Source: Nitrospira sp.
Lineage (GTDB): Bacteria > Nitrospirota > Nitrospiria > Nitrospirales > UBA8639
NCBI GenBank assembly: GCA_024760505.1
Contig: CP058931.1
Location: 2,366,001-2,430,000 of the forward strand
Length of the DNA stretch: 64,000 nt
Direction of reading: 5' to 3'
The position numbers and the translations under genes are program-made. Positions 37,168 to 47,100 of the stretch are shown one piece after another. The stretch's first letter is position 1. Every line of letters begins with the position of its first letter. Under the pieces are notes generated by a model. That model saw nothing but the letters and a program-made list of their open reading frames with translations. It did no database searches and was not told the origin of the DNA.

Positions 37168-37599
37168 TCACCTTGTTTGGGGAAAGGTTTTTAACTCGAT
37201 GATGTGCCCCAGCTTGGCTGCTTTTCGAAAATACTGGGTGTCGGCGGTGATGAAAATGGTATCAGGAACATGCAAGGCTACTGCATGGTAGAGGGTATCA
37301 AACAGATGATGGTTGAGTTCCACGGCCAGACGACAGGCCTGCTCATATACGTTCCATTCCGTGGTGATAGGCAATTCCATCGCCAGAAAAGTCTGGAGCA
37401 TGCTGATGGATTGCTTCGGCGCCAATCGAGTCAACACGGCTCCCACTTCTGCCAACCAATGTGGAGGTTGAAGGACTTGACCCTTGCCCTGCTGAATATC
37501 CGTCAACAGCGCGAGGGCTTGTTCTTGATGGGTTTTACCGTCCTGGCCAGGGAGAGCCCATTTCACGGCCACGCTGGCGTCGACCACCCATGTGGTCAT
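37168..37599 (-). CDS. vapC: VapC-family PIN-domain toxin
   Basis: This 143-residue PIN protein starts WVVDASVAVKWAL with the first acidic residue (Asp near 6). Acidic residues follow at E47-type position (LAEVGAVLTR), and HHLFDTLYHAVAL plus FITADTQYF supply the later Asp residues of the metal site. It would cut RNA, restrained by VapB. The start codon overlaps the vapB stop by four bases. Confidence 0.9.
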   Translation of the reverse strand: MTTWVVDASVAVKWALPGQDGKTHQEQALALLTDIQQGKGQVLQPPHWLAEVGAVLTRLAPKQSISMLQTFLAMELPITTEWNVYEQACRLAVELNHHLFDTLYHAVALHVPDTIFITADTQYFRKAAKLGHIIELKTFPQTR

Positions 37600-37829
37600 G
37601 GACGCCCCTGGGTTCGTGCAAGGCGAATATCCTTGTCCGACACCCGAGGCGCGTGTTCCCGCAATGCGAGTAATTGATCAATGGCTCGTTTGCGGCGCCC
37701 AAGTCGCTGCTGTTCTTCGATTGCCTGCTGCATCAGTTGGGTCAGCACAGCACTTTTGTTCTTCCCCGCAAAGACCTTATCAAATTGTTTTTTGACATCT
37801 TCCGGAACGCTGAAATTCATCGTGGCCAT
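37596..37829 (-). CDS. vapB: VapB-type antitoxin
   Basis: The 77 residues begin MATMNFSVPEDVKKQFDKVF, a ribbon-helix-helix N-terminus, followed by a helical, basic tail that would wrap VapC. I use the ATG at 37829, after GGAGAG. A perfect 19-base palindrome sits 13 bases upstream, the expected autoregulatory operator. The vapC gene follows directly. Confidence 0.85.
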   Translation of the reverse strand: MATMNFSVPEDVKKQFDKVFAGKNKSAVLTQLMQQAIEEQQRLGRRKRAIDQLLALREHAPRVSDKDIRLARTQGRP

Positions 37830-37841
37830 CAAATCTCTCCA

Positions 37842-37860
37842 TTGTTGAAATTTTCAACAA
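37842..37860. promoter_or_regulatory. Palindromic operator upstream of vapBC
   Basis: TTGTTGAAA T TTTCAACAA is a perfect 19-base palindrome 13 bases before the vapB start. Such sites bind the VapBC complex for autoregulation; this use is inferred. The following 312 bases (37861-38172) contain no supported gene. Confidence 0.7.
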
Positions 37861-38172
37861 CATTGTGACTCACTGTTTATCACTTGTCAAACCAGGCCCT
37901 TACCTCCTCCATGCCGACAACCTTCTTGAATTTTGGAGAGCCCCAAATTGGCAGAAACGCGTGAGCATCAACGACCGAGAGGGAGCATCTATCACATCTC
38001 TGTTGATTGAGGGAATTAGGCCTGATACAAGGGCGTCGATTCTGATTGATGAATTCCGCCTTTTCCACAAATCGGCAACTTAAGCCGACCTGTTGATCCT
38101 CGTCCGAGACGGCAGCGGATTGGATGTCGAGGCCCGACTGCGGTTGGACTATCCGAGGTGCCCTTCGTGAGG

Positions 38173-38246
38173 GTCTAACGTATCAGGGATAAGCTGCGAG
38201 GACCGAGCAACGCGAGGCCTTGGCCAGCTTCATCCAACTGTTAGAC
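38173..38246 (-). other. attC site 1 (gene-cassette recombination site)
   Basis: The 74-base site is bounded by GTCTAAC (38173-38179) and GTTAGAC (38240-38246), perfect complements fitting RYYYAAC and GTTRRRY. Inner arms share GATAAGCTG and GATGAAGCTG after inversion, with a central spacer. It begins 4 bases after the stop codon of the ApeA-like gene, the normal position for attC in a cassette. Confidence 0.75.
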
Positions 38247-38250
38247 CGTG

Positions 38251-39285
38251 TTACAAATCACGCGGCGTGGAGGCTGTTGTTGCCAATGACTCTAGTATCG
38301 CGGGAACAGATTTGTTCAACCATGCTGCCGCGGATGCAATGTCGCTATCAGTGACATGGCCTTCATGTAGCAATGTGCTGCGTACCCTATAGGCCAAAAC
38401 CATGTTGCGACGCGCGTCTTCGACGGTCTCGCCAAGTGCGCTCGAATGCGTCGCGGCGAGCTTCCGGAGCTTCTCCGAAATGGATTCCTCCTTTAGCTCT
38501 GCGAGACGAGACCGCATCCTGTCTAACGCACGACGCCGTTCCTCATCTTCGGCGGGACGGTCGCGTGATGAATCAAACACCTCAAGTAACTCATCGAGCT
38601 TCTCTAAAGCAGCCTGATTAACGGGTTCAGGTTCGATCAATGCCTCAAGAGCAGTAGCTAGGCCAACAACCCGGGCCTTTTGGCTTGTTTCCCAAAGAGA
38701 CGCTGCGTAAAGATCAATGGAGAGGGACAGGCGTTCGTCCGCCGCAATCTGGTCGGGGCGGGGAAGCGTCAATCCTTCCGCCAACTGCTCAAGAAAGGAC
38801 GGAACCGGCATGCTGAGTTTGACACTCAACGACCCAACACCGAATTCCATGATTCGTAGATGTTCAGGGATTATCACCGTGGGAGAGGGATCTACATAGC
38901 CGTCCACATGCGTCCACCCCTTGCTCTCAAGCAAGCCACCGAAATTAGGATTTCCGCGCACGTCGACAGGTGGATCCTTTAGCTGAACCACTTGCATCCC
39001 GCGCGCGGTCCTCAAACTCAGCTGTTTTCTGACGATGAGATGAAGTAGCGCTCCTCGGAGGCGCGGAAAGATCTCCTCTGCTTCCGAGGCCGCCTTAAAC
39101 CCGGTGACGCGAAGCAGTTGAACGTCTTGATTCTCAACTATCTCCAGAGCCAGGTTGCGAAACGCAACGTGTCTTGTGTCGGTGGTAGTTAAGCTGTGGG
39201 TCGGACCGAACTGAAAGGGTACTTGCAGTGTGTATCTTTCAGGACCGGAACCCGACGACGCCATTCGAAACCAGAATAAGGGCAT
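38251..39285 (-). CDS. ApeA-like HEPN protein
   Basis: The 344-residue protein has an N-terminal beta-rich part (RYTLQVPFQFGPTHSL, HLRIMEFGVGSLSV) and a C-terminal helical domain (ARVVGLATALEALIEP, AYRVRSTLLHEGH). The RSTLLH piece supplies R-x4-H, typical of Apea-like HEPN domains involved in abortive antiphage defence. The coiled-coil insertion around 240-290 is Arg/Glu-rich. I set the start at 39285, after AGGGAG; an alternative TTG at 39312 lies inside the integron core and is less likely. Confidence 0.7.
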   Translation of the reverse strand: MPLFWFRMASSGSGPERYTLQVPFQFGPTHSLTTTDTRHVAFRNLALEIVENQDVQLLRVTGFKAASEAEEIFPRLRGALLHLIVRKQLSLRTARGMQVVQLKDPPVDVRGNPNFGGLLESKGWTHVDGYVDPSPTVIIPEHLRIMEFGVGSLSVKLSMPVPSFLEQLAEGLTLPRPDQIAADERLSLSIDLYAASLWETSQKARVVGLATALEALIEPEPVNQAALEKLDELLEVFDSSRDRPAEDEERRRALDRMRSRLAELKEESISEKLRKLAATHSSALGETVEDARRNMVLAYRVRSTLLHEGHVTDSDIASAAAWLNKSVPAILESLATTASTPRDL

Positions 39286-39303
39286 TTGCTCTCCCTGGTA
39301 TCG

Positions 39304-39532
39304 GTCTAACAATGTTTAGGCTGGTCCCCATAAGAGGCGGATCTGCCCATTTCTGGGCGTTTAACAGGCCATCGTATTTTCTGAAAATACCGACCTGATC
39401 GTTGCCATTTCAATGTTGCCGTGGAACTCCGGTCCACACAAAGAGGTCGGCCACGATGAAGAGGATTCTTGAGTAATGAGCAAATTTTGTCAAGGATTGA
39501 TCGATTGGGCTGAGCGAGATCCTTCGCGCTGC
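39304..39532 (-). repeat. Duplicated leader B ending in an integron core
   Basis: Matches leader A base for base over most of its length. It ends on the minus strand in GCCTAAACATTGTTAGAC, containing GTTAGAC. The start of leader B overlaps a REP-like palindrome (GAAGGATCTCGCTC). Confidence 0.65.
39465..39493 (-). promoter_or_regulatory. Putative sigma-70 promoter in leader B
   Basis: TTGACA (39493-39488), 17 bases, AAGAAT (39470-39465), exactly as in leader A. It points to the ApeA-like gene. Confidence 0.6.
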
Positions 39533-39662
39533 TCAGGATGACAGAATTGGTCAAGACATGGTCGAGAATGTAGGAGTTGCGCCTTGAGCGAGGTTTAAAA
39601 ACTCAGCCAAATTTCATCACGTTATATGGTGGGGTAAAATGATGCCCACATTGCCTGAAGGT

Positions 39663-39829
39663 TAGGAGCCTGTCGGACTTAGGATGAATCGGCTGCAAAC
39701 GTGTCTCAGCGGTCCATATTTCAACGCTGTCTTGGCCCATAGTCCCACTATAAACCGGCGAAATCGTCAAAATCTGGCCTCACTCAGCCGCGTTTTCGTT
39801 TTCGATTCCCTAAGTCCGACAGGCTCCTA
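39663..39829. mobile_element. MITE-like element with 21-bp terminal inverted repeats
   Basis: Perfect inverted ends (39663-39683 and 39809-39829) starting TAGGAGCCTGTCGGACTT enclose about 125 bases with no frame of significance. AGCCAAATTT occurs at 39605-39614 and again at 39829-39838, perhaps a duplicated target. No transposase is present, so it would move in trans. Confidence 0.8.
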
Positions 39830-39936
39830 GCCAAATTTGATTCGAGGAATAAAGATTTGCGAGATATGTGCGAGGGGCTGGGTTCAGCAAGATTAATTGG
39901 ACAATTCACTAAAGAGCCATCCGAAGCCATACCTGA

Positions 39937-40182
39937 TTACATTTGGTCGTCGTCACCGGTGGGTTGGAGTTCTGTGATGTTGGTCACCACTAAGGAAGAG
40001 TGAATGGGAGTTTTCTCAGGCGAGGGTTGTTCTGTTGCGTGTTCCTCTTGCTCAAGAAGCTTTTGGATATGTTCGGGATCAATTGCATTCAGTTCGGACA
40101 GGATTCGTTCTTTGTTCACCGATACCATCGTCCCATCCTCTTCCGTGACCTTCACCGTATATTCCACGCGAGCGATTTTCAT
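39937..40182 (-). CDS. Small hypothetical protein, 81 aa
   Basis: The peptide starts MKIARVEYTVKVTEEDGTMV, has a charged helix with EHIQKLLEQEEHATEQ and an acidic C-terminus (TGDDDQM). GAGGAG lies 11 bases before the ATG. No family is recognised. Confidence 0.5.
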   Translation of the reverse strand: MKIARVEYTVKVTEEDGTMVSVNKERILSELNAIDPEHIQKLLEQEEHATEQPSPEKTPIHSSLVVTNITELQPTGDDDQM

Positions 40183-40530
40183 CCTGGTCGTGTTCTCCTC
40201 TTTTCGTTGTCTTTCATCCTGACTCTCACGAAGCCGCTGTAGGGTATTGCGACAGGTGAATCTGGGACGGGTCATACTTGATCTATAGGCCGGAAGATGG
40301 CAAATTTTTAGGCCATGTATGCGGTCTTAGTGCCAGAGCCGGATTATTGGTACGGTCAATTCTAGTTGTTGCAGGGCCTAAAGGCCACCTAGGAATTGAA
40401 GATGTGTCACCTCAAACCTTTTCTGTGCTAGATTTATTTTTTCAATAATTTATTGACTAGGGGTCAACCTTTTCCCAAGCTGCGCGAAATATATCGCATT
40501 CCTTCTTGACCTTTCGAGCATATCCCATAG

Positions 40531-41826
40531 ATGAAAAACTCCAAACTCAATAATTTTGTTCCCTTTTCCCTTCGCTTCCGAAAGCAAGGTGGGCAGCAGA
40601 GTCCAACTCATTTGAGGGAATTTGGATGGCCTTTCGTTCTGTTGTGCATGGGTCTTGTGGTGGTGGGGCTGCTTGGTCTGTCAGGGAAGCCTGAGGTTCT
40701 TCCGGAGCAGGCTGAGAGTGACCTTGAAGTGTTTGTCCGCCAGGGATGCCCACATTGCGAAAAGGCCAAAAGCTATCTAACCCGACTGAAACAACAATAT
40801 CCCAAATTCACCGTCACGATTCGGGATATTGGGGAAGATCCTCAGGCGTTACTTCGATTGAAAGCATTGGCGGCGAAATTGGGTATTACACAACTGGGTG
40901 TGCCGGCTTTCTATGGGCGAGGGGAGCTGTTGATCGGGTTTGAATCTGCCGAGACAACCGGGCAGCAACTAGAAGAATTGTTAGGGCGTCCCCCACCGGA
41001 TGCGGGAACTTCCTCTGAAGGTGCCTGTCCGGTTGAACCTGATATGCCCTGTCCCCCGGTATCCACGCAAAGCGATGCCGGGGAAAAGAGTGTTCAGGTT
41101 CCTTTTTTGGGTGACCGGACTCTTCCAGAACTCGGCCTACCGCTTTTTACACTCTTTCTCGGACTTCTTGATGGATTCAATCCTTGTGCGATGTGGGTCT
41201 TGCTGTTTCTTCTGGCGTTGCTGGCCAACCTTCGGGATCGACGCAAGATGTTTCTCCTGGCGGGGACGTTCGTCCTGGTCAGCGGAGTGGTGTATTTTGC
41301 GTTTATGGCGGCGTGGCTGAATGTCTTTCTGTTCATCGGGTATGTGCGAATCATCCAAGTGCTGATGGGTGGGTTGGCCGTCGGCATCGGCCTGCTGAAT
41401 GTCAAGGAATTTTGGGCCTTTGGGCAAGGCCTTTCACTTACCATTCCCGAGTCGGTGAAGCCTGGGCTCTATGCCCGAATTCGAAAAATTTTAGCGGCCG
41501 AGCATGTCGGTCAGGCGATGATCGGCATTCTGGTGTTGGCCACTCTAGTGAACATGGTGGAGTTTGTGTGTACGGCGGGCTTTCCGGCCATGTTCACCCA
41601 AGTGCTGAGTCAACAGGGCCTGACCACGTTTGAGTATTACGGATATCTCGGTCTCTACAATCTGGCCTATGTCGCCGATGATGCGGTGATGGTGACGATC
41701 GCCGTGGTTACCCTAAGCCATCGTAAATTGCAAGCACGGGAGGGCCGATGGCTTAAACTGATCAGCGGATTGGTCATGCTGGGATTGGGTTTACTTTTGC
41801 TGTTCGCTCCAAAGCAGTTATTCTAA
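40531..41826 (+). CDS. Membrane-anchored glutaredoxin / CcdA-type fusion
   Basis: The 431-residue protein begins with one membrane helix (residues about 35-52), then a glutaredoxin-like domain with active site CPHC near 73 and a cis-Pro loop (GVPAFY). A Pro/Ser-rich linker follows, then six or so membrane helices holding DGFNPCAMWV and FVCTAGFPAM, the paired Cys segments of CcdA/DsbD. It likely passes electrons from the cytoplasm to an extracytoplasmic thiol partner. Fusion of the redox domain to the transporter in this order is unusual compared with DsbD. Confidence 0.82.
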   Translation: MKNSKLNNFVPFSLRFRKQGGQQSPTHLREFGWPFVLLCMGLVVVGLLGLSGKPEVLPEQAESDLEVFVRQGCPHCEKAKSYLTRLKQQYPKFTVTIRDIGEDPQALLRLKALAAKLGITQLGVPAFYGRGELLIGFESAETTGQQLEELLGRPPPDAGTSSEGACPVEPDMPCPPVSTQSDAGEKSVQVPFLGDRTLPELGLPLFTLFLGLLDGFNPCAMWVLLFLLALLANLRDRRKMFLLAGTFVLVSGVVYFAFMAAWLNVFLFIGYVRIIQVLMGGLAVGIGLLNVKEFWAFGQGLSLTIPESVKPGLYARIRKILAAEHVGQAMIGILVLATLVNMVEFVCTAGFPAMFTQVLSQQGLTTFEYYGYLGLYNLAYVADDAVMVTIAVVTLSHRKLQAREGRWLKLISGLVMLGLGLLLLFAPKQLF

Positions 41827-41989
41827 CCTGTCGGAGGCAAAAAATTGAAGGAGCCTTGTGATTAATGAATAAGAGTTTTAAAGTAACGTAGTTCTAAAAG
41901 ATACACAGAATTGGTCTTGCGAATGTCCGTATGACGTTGGAAACCGAAGAGGGTCTCAGAAGGTTCCCTGGAGAGTTTGTGGAGGGTCC

Positions 41990-43717
41990 GTGTTGGCTAA
42001 ACACGAGCACGATCTCTTGTATGGGCAGCAGTTAGAACAACTCTATGCCCTTGCACCGGTTGGGATCATTGCCTCGCTGGTCAATGGATCCATTCTGACT
42101 GTTATCCAATGGAACGTGGTCTCACATGGCCTGTTACTGACCTGGTTTGCCGGCCTGTTTCTGCTCAACGGGGCATGGACCCTGCTCTGGTATCAATTTA
42201 GAAACGCATCTCGACATCCGCAGGATTCCCATCGATGGTGGCGTAGATTTCTAGGCGGGACCTTTGCCTCAGGCGTTCTTTGGGGGGCAACGGGTATCGT
42301 ACTCTTTCCCGAAAGCTCCATTCCACATCAGATTTTTTTGGCCTTTGTGTTAGGAGGCATGATTGCCGGGGCGACCGCAGTCTATGCGCCCTTGCAAGGC
42401 GCTTTTTATGCCTATGTTCTCCCGGCCATGACCCCGCTCATCGTTCAATTCTTTCTCCTGGAGGATGAACGGCATATGGCCATGGGAGGCATGTGTCTGC
42501 TTTTCGTGACAATGATGGTTGTCACCTTACGACACAACCATTCCGTCACGATGGCCTCAATGACCTTAAATCTTGAATTGGGCAAGTCCAACCAAGCCTT
42601 ACAAAGCGAAATCGGTCAGCGTGAACAGGCAGAGGTGGCTCTTCGGGAAAGCCGGGAACAGTTACATTCAATTGTGCAATCAACCGACGAGGGTATCATC
42701 TCATTGAATAGTCAGGGGAAGGTCATGCTGTGGAATACAGGAGCGGAAGCCTTGTTTGGCTTTACGATGGAGGAGATGAAAGGTCAGACGTTAGAGTGCA
42801 TCATTCCCGAACGGTTTCGTCAGGCTCATCAACAGGGAATCTTGCGGGCCTCGCGGGCCGGAGGAAAAACCGTTAAGGGGGAAATGTTTGAGCTGAAGGG
42901 ACTTCGACGGGACGGCAGCGAATTCCCTCTCGAACTGTCTTTAGGGTATTGGCACAAGCATGGAGAGATCTTTTTTACGGGTATTGTTCGGGATATCACG
43001 GCACGCAAGGAGGCAGGACGGGCCCTCCAGCACAGAGAGCGGGAACTCGAGCAGAGCCAGGAAGAGCTCCGGGCTCTTGGCGCGCAACTCATTTCTGCTC
43101 AGGAAGATGAGCGCCGCCGTCTCTCTCGTGAATTGCACGATGATATGAATCAACGGTTAGCCATGGTCTCGCTCGAAATAGATTCTATTCAGAGGTCTCT
43201 GCCGGAGTCGGATCCGATGCAAAAGACTCTTCAACACCTGAACGATCAAGTGTCCTCACTTTCCGATAGCGTCCTGCATTTGGCCTATCAGCTTCATCCT
43301 TCGATTTTGGATGACCTGGGGTTAGTCGTCGCCCTTAAGTCCTCTATTAAAGAATTTTCTCAATGGGAGAACATTGCGGTCACGTTTCAACCCCGGGATG
43401 TCCCTCAGCTCCTGCCTCAGGATATTGCGTCGTGTGTGTATCGGGTGACGCAGGAATGTTTACGAAATGTGGCGAAGCATGCGCAGGCGTCTCAAGTGTC
43501 TGTGGAGGTGAGAGGGGTAGAGGGTGGACTCAAACTCGTCATTACGGATAACGGTAAAGGGTTCAGCCCTGAGTCTGTTTTGCGAGGCACTCGCGGGTTA
43601 GGGCTGATTGGAATGAAAGAACGAATTCGTGTGGTGCAAGGCACCTTTGAGGTCAAAGCCTCCCAGGGCAAAGGTACCACCGTTACTGCCTGGATTCCCC
43701 TCTCCCCACCAAGGTAA
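41990..43717 (+). CDS. Sensor histidine kinase with PAS domain
   Basis: The 575-residue protein has 5-6 membrane helices (residues about 25-180), a PAS domain (about 230-345; GKVMLWNTGAEALFGFTMEEM), a HisKA_3-type dimerisation helix (SRELHDDMNQRLAM near 379, His phosphorylated) and an HATPase_c domain with ITDNGKGFSPE near 517. The start is GTG with GGAGGG upstream. It belongs to the NarX/LuxR-partner group, but no response regulator is adjacent. Confidence 0.88.
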   Translation: MLAKHEHDLLYGQQLEQLYALAPVGIIASLVNGSILTVIQWNVVSHGLLLTWFAGLFLLNGAWTLLWYQFRNASRHPQDSHRWWRRFLGGTFASGVLWGATGIVLFPESSIPHQIFLAFVLGGMIAGATAVYAPLQGAFYAYVLPAMTPLIVQFFLLEDERHMAMGGMCLLFVTMMVVTLRHNHSVTMASMTLNLELGKSNQALQSEIGQREQAEVALRESREQLHSIVQSTDEGIISLNSQGKVMLWNTGAEALFGFTMEEMKGQTLECIIPERFRQAHQQGILRASRAGGKTVKGEMFELKGLRRDGSEFPLELSLGYWHKHGEIFFTGIVRDITARKEAGRALQHRERELEQSQEELRALGAQLISAQEDERRRLSRELHDDMNQRLAMVSLEIDSIQRSLPESDPMQKTLQHLNDQVSSLSDSVLHLAYQLHPSILDDLGLVVALKSSIKEFSQWENIAVTFQPRDVPQLLPQDIASCVYRVTQECLRNVAKHAQASQVSVEVRGVEGGLKLVITDNGKGFSPESVLRGTRGLGLIGMKERIRVVQGTFEVKASQGKGTTVTAWIPLSPPR

Positions 43718-44169
43718 CTCCAAATCGTCCTGAACCGTCTCTGTAAATTTTTCTGCCGGAGATTTTTGACTGTCTGTCGCATTTCACTACAGGGCGATTT
43801 ATCTTCTGCCCCCAAACGCGTCACAGCAGTCTGAGTGGGTCTCACGTCCTCTCAAATCCCCATTGTTTCTCCCCATCTTCGCTAGAGATGTCTTTTGACC
43901 TTTCTGGCTCCCTTCCTGCACCTCTCTGAAGGTAATGTGTCGTGAGCTCTCTGTGAAGCAAGGTTCTCAGATGGTGCGGCATAACTGATATCGAGCACGT
44001 CAATGGGAGATGAAGAGTTCCACGAGAGAAGCGTTCATTGTGTTGATTGGCCCTTATAAATGTCATCCAAGAGAAAATGCAGGTTGGGGCAAAGAGCAAA
44101 TGATGAGTCTTGCAGGCCCTGTGGCGAGATGAAGGATGTACCCACTCTCTGGCTTCGGGAGGTTTGGCC
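43718..44169 (+). other. Intergenic region, no supported gene
   Basis: These 452 bases contain only shadow frames. A promoter for the following long gene is expected here but none was identified. Confidence 0.5.
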
Positions 44170-47100
44170 ATGTCGTATATTGGTGTGAACATCGGTGCGT
44201 TGACCGTGAAGGTGGCAGCGCTCCGGGGCGATACGAGGGATGCCAAGGTGGTGGCTCATCAAGGGCGTCCCCTGCAGGTGCTTGAGGAATTACTCGCCAG
44301 CCCGGAGTTCGCGGATGCGGAATACTATGGCGTCTCCGGTCAGCTTGGGCATATTCCCGAAGTGGCCGCTATTCAGCGAGCGCTTGGTGAGGTAGAAGGC
44401 CAGTTTGACGCGGTGGCCTGTCTTGGGGGCGAATCCTTCCTGGTCTATCTCCTCGTGGACGGAAAGATCACCAATGTCTTATCTCATAATAAATGTGCGG
44501 CCGGAAGTGGAGAATTTTTTATGCAGCAGATCGGCCGGATGGGGTTGGAAACGGACGAGGCAATCCAGCGTTCTTTCAGCGGGAAAGTTGTGCCCCTGGC
44601 CTCCCGCTGTTCTGTGCACTGCAAATCGGATATCACCCATAAGCTGAATCGGAACGAGGCGACCCCCGAAGATATTTTACATACGCTTCATGACAGTATG
44701 TCCAACAAGGTGATTGCGTTGTTGGAGAAAGGAATGCACGAGCCGAAACGGGTGCTCTTGACCGGCGGGGTGACCCGTAATGCGGCCATGCTGGCGGCGT
44801 TGCGCGAAAAGCTTCCGGCCACGGATTTTGTCGTGCTGCCGGAGAGTCCCTGGTTCGAAGCCTGGGGCAGTGCATTGATCGCCCGGGATGAGCGGGTTTA
44901 TACCTCGCCTCATATCTCGGCTCAGGCCAGCCTTGGCCATCTCCCGCCGCTTCATCGCTATGCCGATCGCGTAAAAATTATTCCGGCCTTGCCACATCAA
45001 GCGCCCCCCGACGGCATGATGGTCCTTGGAGTCGATGCCGGATCGACAACTACTAAGGCGATTCTGCTGGATCCCGCCACGTATGGCGTGGTGGCTTCCC
45101 ATTATGCGCGCACACAGGGAGATCCTGTGCGGGCCACTCGTGAATGCCTTCAGGCCCTGGTGGATCAACTTGGCAATCGTGCCGTGGGTCTCGTGGGAAC
45201 GACCGGTTCAGCACGAGAACTTGTCGGGGCCTATTTGGGCACCGAATATGTCTACAACGAAATCTCGGCTCACGCTGCGGGGGCGAACCATTTTGATGCC
45301 GGTGTGGACACGATTTTTGAAATCGGTGGACAGGATTCCAAATATATTTATCTGCGCAACGGGGTTCCCATCGACTATGCCATGAACAACGCCTGTTCGG
45401 CGGGAACCGGCTCGTTCCTCGAGGAAAGTGCTCACGGAGATCTGGGCATGAATGTGTCGGAAATTTCGAACATCGCCCTGGACGCGCCTTCGCCGGTCCA
45501 TTTCAAGGCGACCTGCGCCGCCTTCATCAACTCTGATATTCGCATCGCACAACAGGGGGGGCACCCACGTGACAACATTGTTGCCGGATTGGTCTATGCC
45601 ATCGTCAGTAATTATCTCAATAGAGTGAAGGGGCCGCGCTATGTGGGAAAGAAAGTGTTTCTGCAGGGCGGCGTCGCGTTGAACCATGCGATTGGCCACG
45701 CCTTCGCCCATAGTATCGGACGCGATATCGTCATTCCCCCCAGCCCTGAGTTACTGGGCGCCCTGGGGGTCGGGTTGCTTGCACTTCAGAGGTCCGGTGG
45801 CGCACTCGGCACGGCAACCAATCTGCTGGCCTTGGCGGAACCAGAGATGACGCTAGCCGGGCGTTTTACCTGCGGGGCGTGTGCCATGTATTGCAGTATC
45901 GACCGGTTTATCGTTGCCGGCCGGCGGTTTCCCTTCGGCGGTCGTTGCAGCCTTTTTGAAAGCGTGTGGAAAAGAAAGGTCCGAACCGTTGCGGCTCCCG
46001 ATCTGGTCGAGAAGCGGGCCAAATTAATTTTCACCAGTGCCCCACCCCCTATGTCCACGACTCCCAACCAGGAAGGAGGAAATCATATTGGCTGGGGTGT
46101 CAAGCGTGCCTTCGATAGCGCGAAGTCACTTGTGGAAGCCTCCCTCGGCCACCCTCACCCCGTGACCGCCGGTGAGCAAGGAAAGAAGCAACAGATCGGG
46201 ATCCCACGAGCCCTCATGACGCATTCCCTCTATCCGCTCTATTCAACCTTTTTCTCCAGCCTTGGGATGGAAGTGGTGTTGTCGGATGTGGACCCGCGTG
46301 GTGATTTGAAGTCGAACGCGGGATTCTGCTTTCCCATACAAATTGCCCACGGCGCGGTGTTAGATCTCTCCCGAAAAAAGTTGGATCTGGTTTTCCTGCC
46401 TCAGGTGACGCGCATGCCTCATCAAAATGCCTGCCGGGAATGCTATTTGTGCCCGATCACCCAAGCCTGTCCGTATTTTATGTCTAAAGCCTTCTCGGAT
46501 ATTCGCTTTCTTTCGCCGGTGTTAGATTTTGTGAACGGCTATGAGGCGTGTGTGGCCCTTGTGGATATGGCTGTCGAGGATTTACAGATGCCGCGCGAGT
46601 TGGCTCAGCAGTCATGGGAAGCGGCTATCCGGGTTCAGAGAGAAAGCGAGCAGGCCCTTCGGGACCTTGGTCAGTCGGCCTTGAACGAGGCGGTGGCATC
46701 GGGAAAGCCCGCGATTTTACTCGCCGGGCATAGCTACAGTGCATTTACCCAGGAGGCGTCTCAATCAGTGGGAAAGAAATTATCCAGTATGGGGGTTCCC
46801 GTGATTCCAGCCGATTGTCTCGCGTCCATCGAAGACGGATCCACGTCATGGCATTTTGCAAACCAGATTTTAAATGCGATGGCCGTGACCAAAAAATATC
46901 CGAACCTGTTTTTGCTCTGCGTGAGTAATTTTAGTTGCACCATCGATGCCTTCACGCATTCCGTGCTGTCTTCCGAGCTGGGTGCCAAGCCCTATCTGAT
47001 TCTTGAAATCGACGCGCACACGGCGGATGCCGGCGTGCAGACACGGTTGGAGGCCTTCCTGGACATCGTCCAGAACTACCGTGAAGCGCAAACCAGCCCG

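Noticed and set aside
37865..38083. Frames of 72 and 62 codons between the vapBC operator and attC site 1
   Set aside because: Overlapping on both strands, no ribosome-binding site and no family resemblance.
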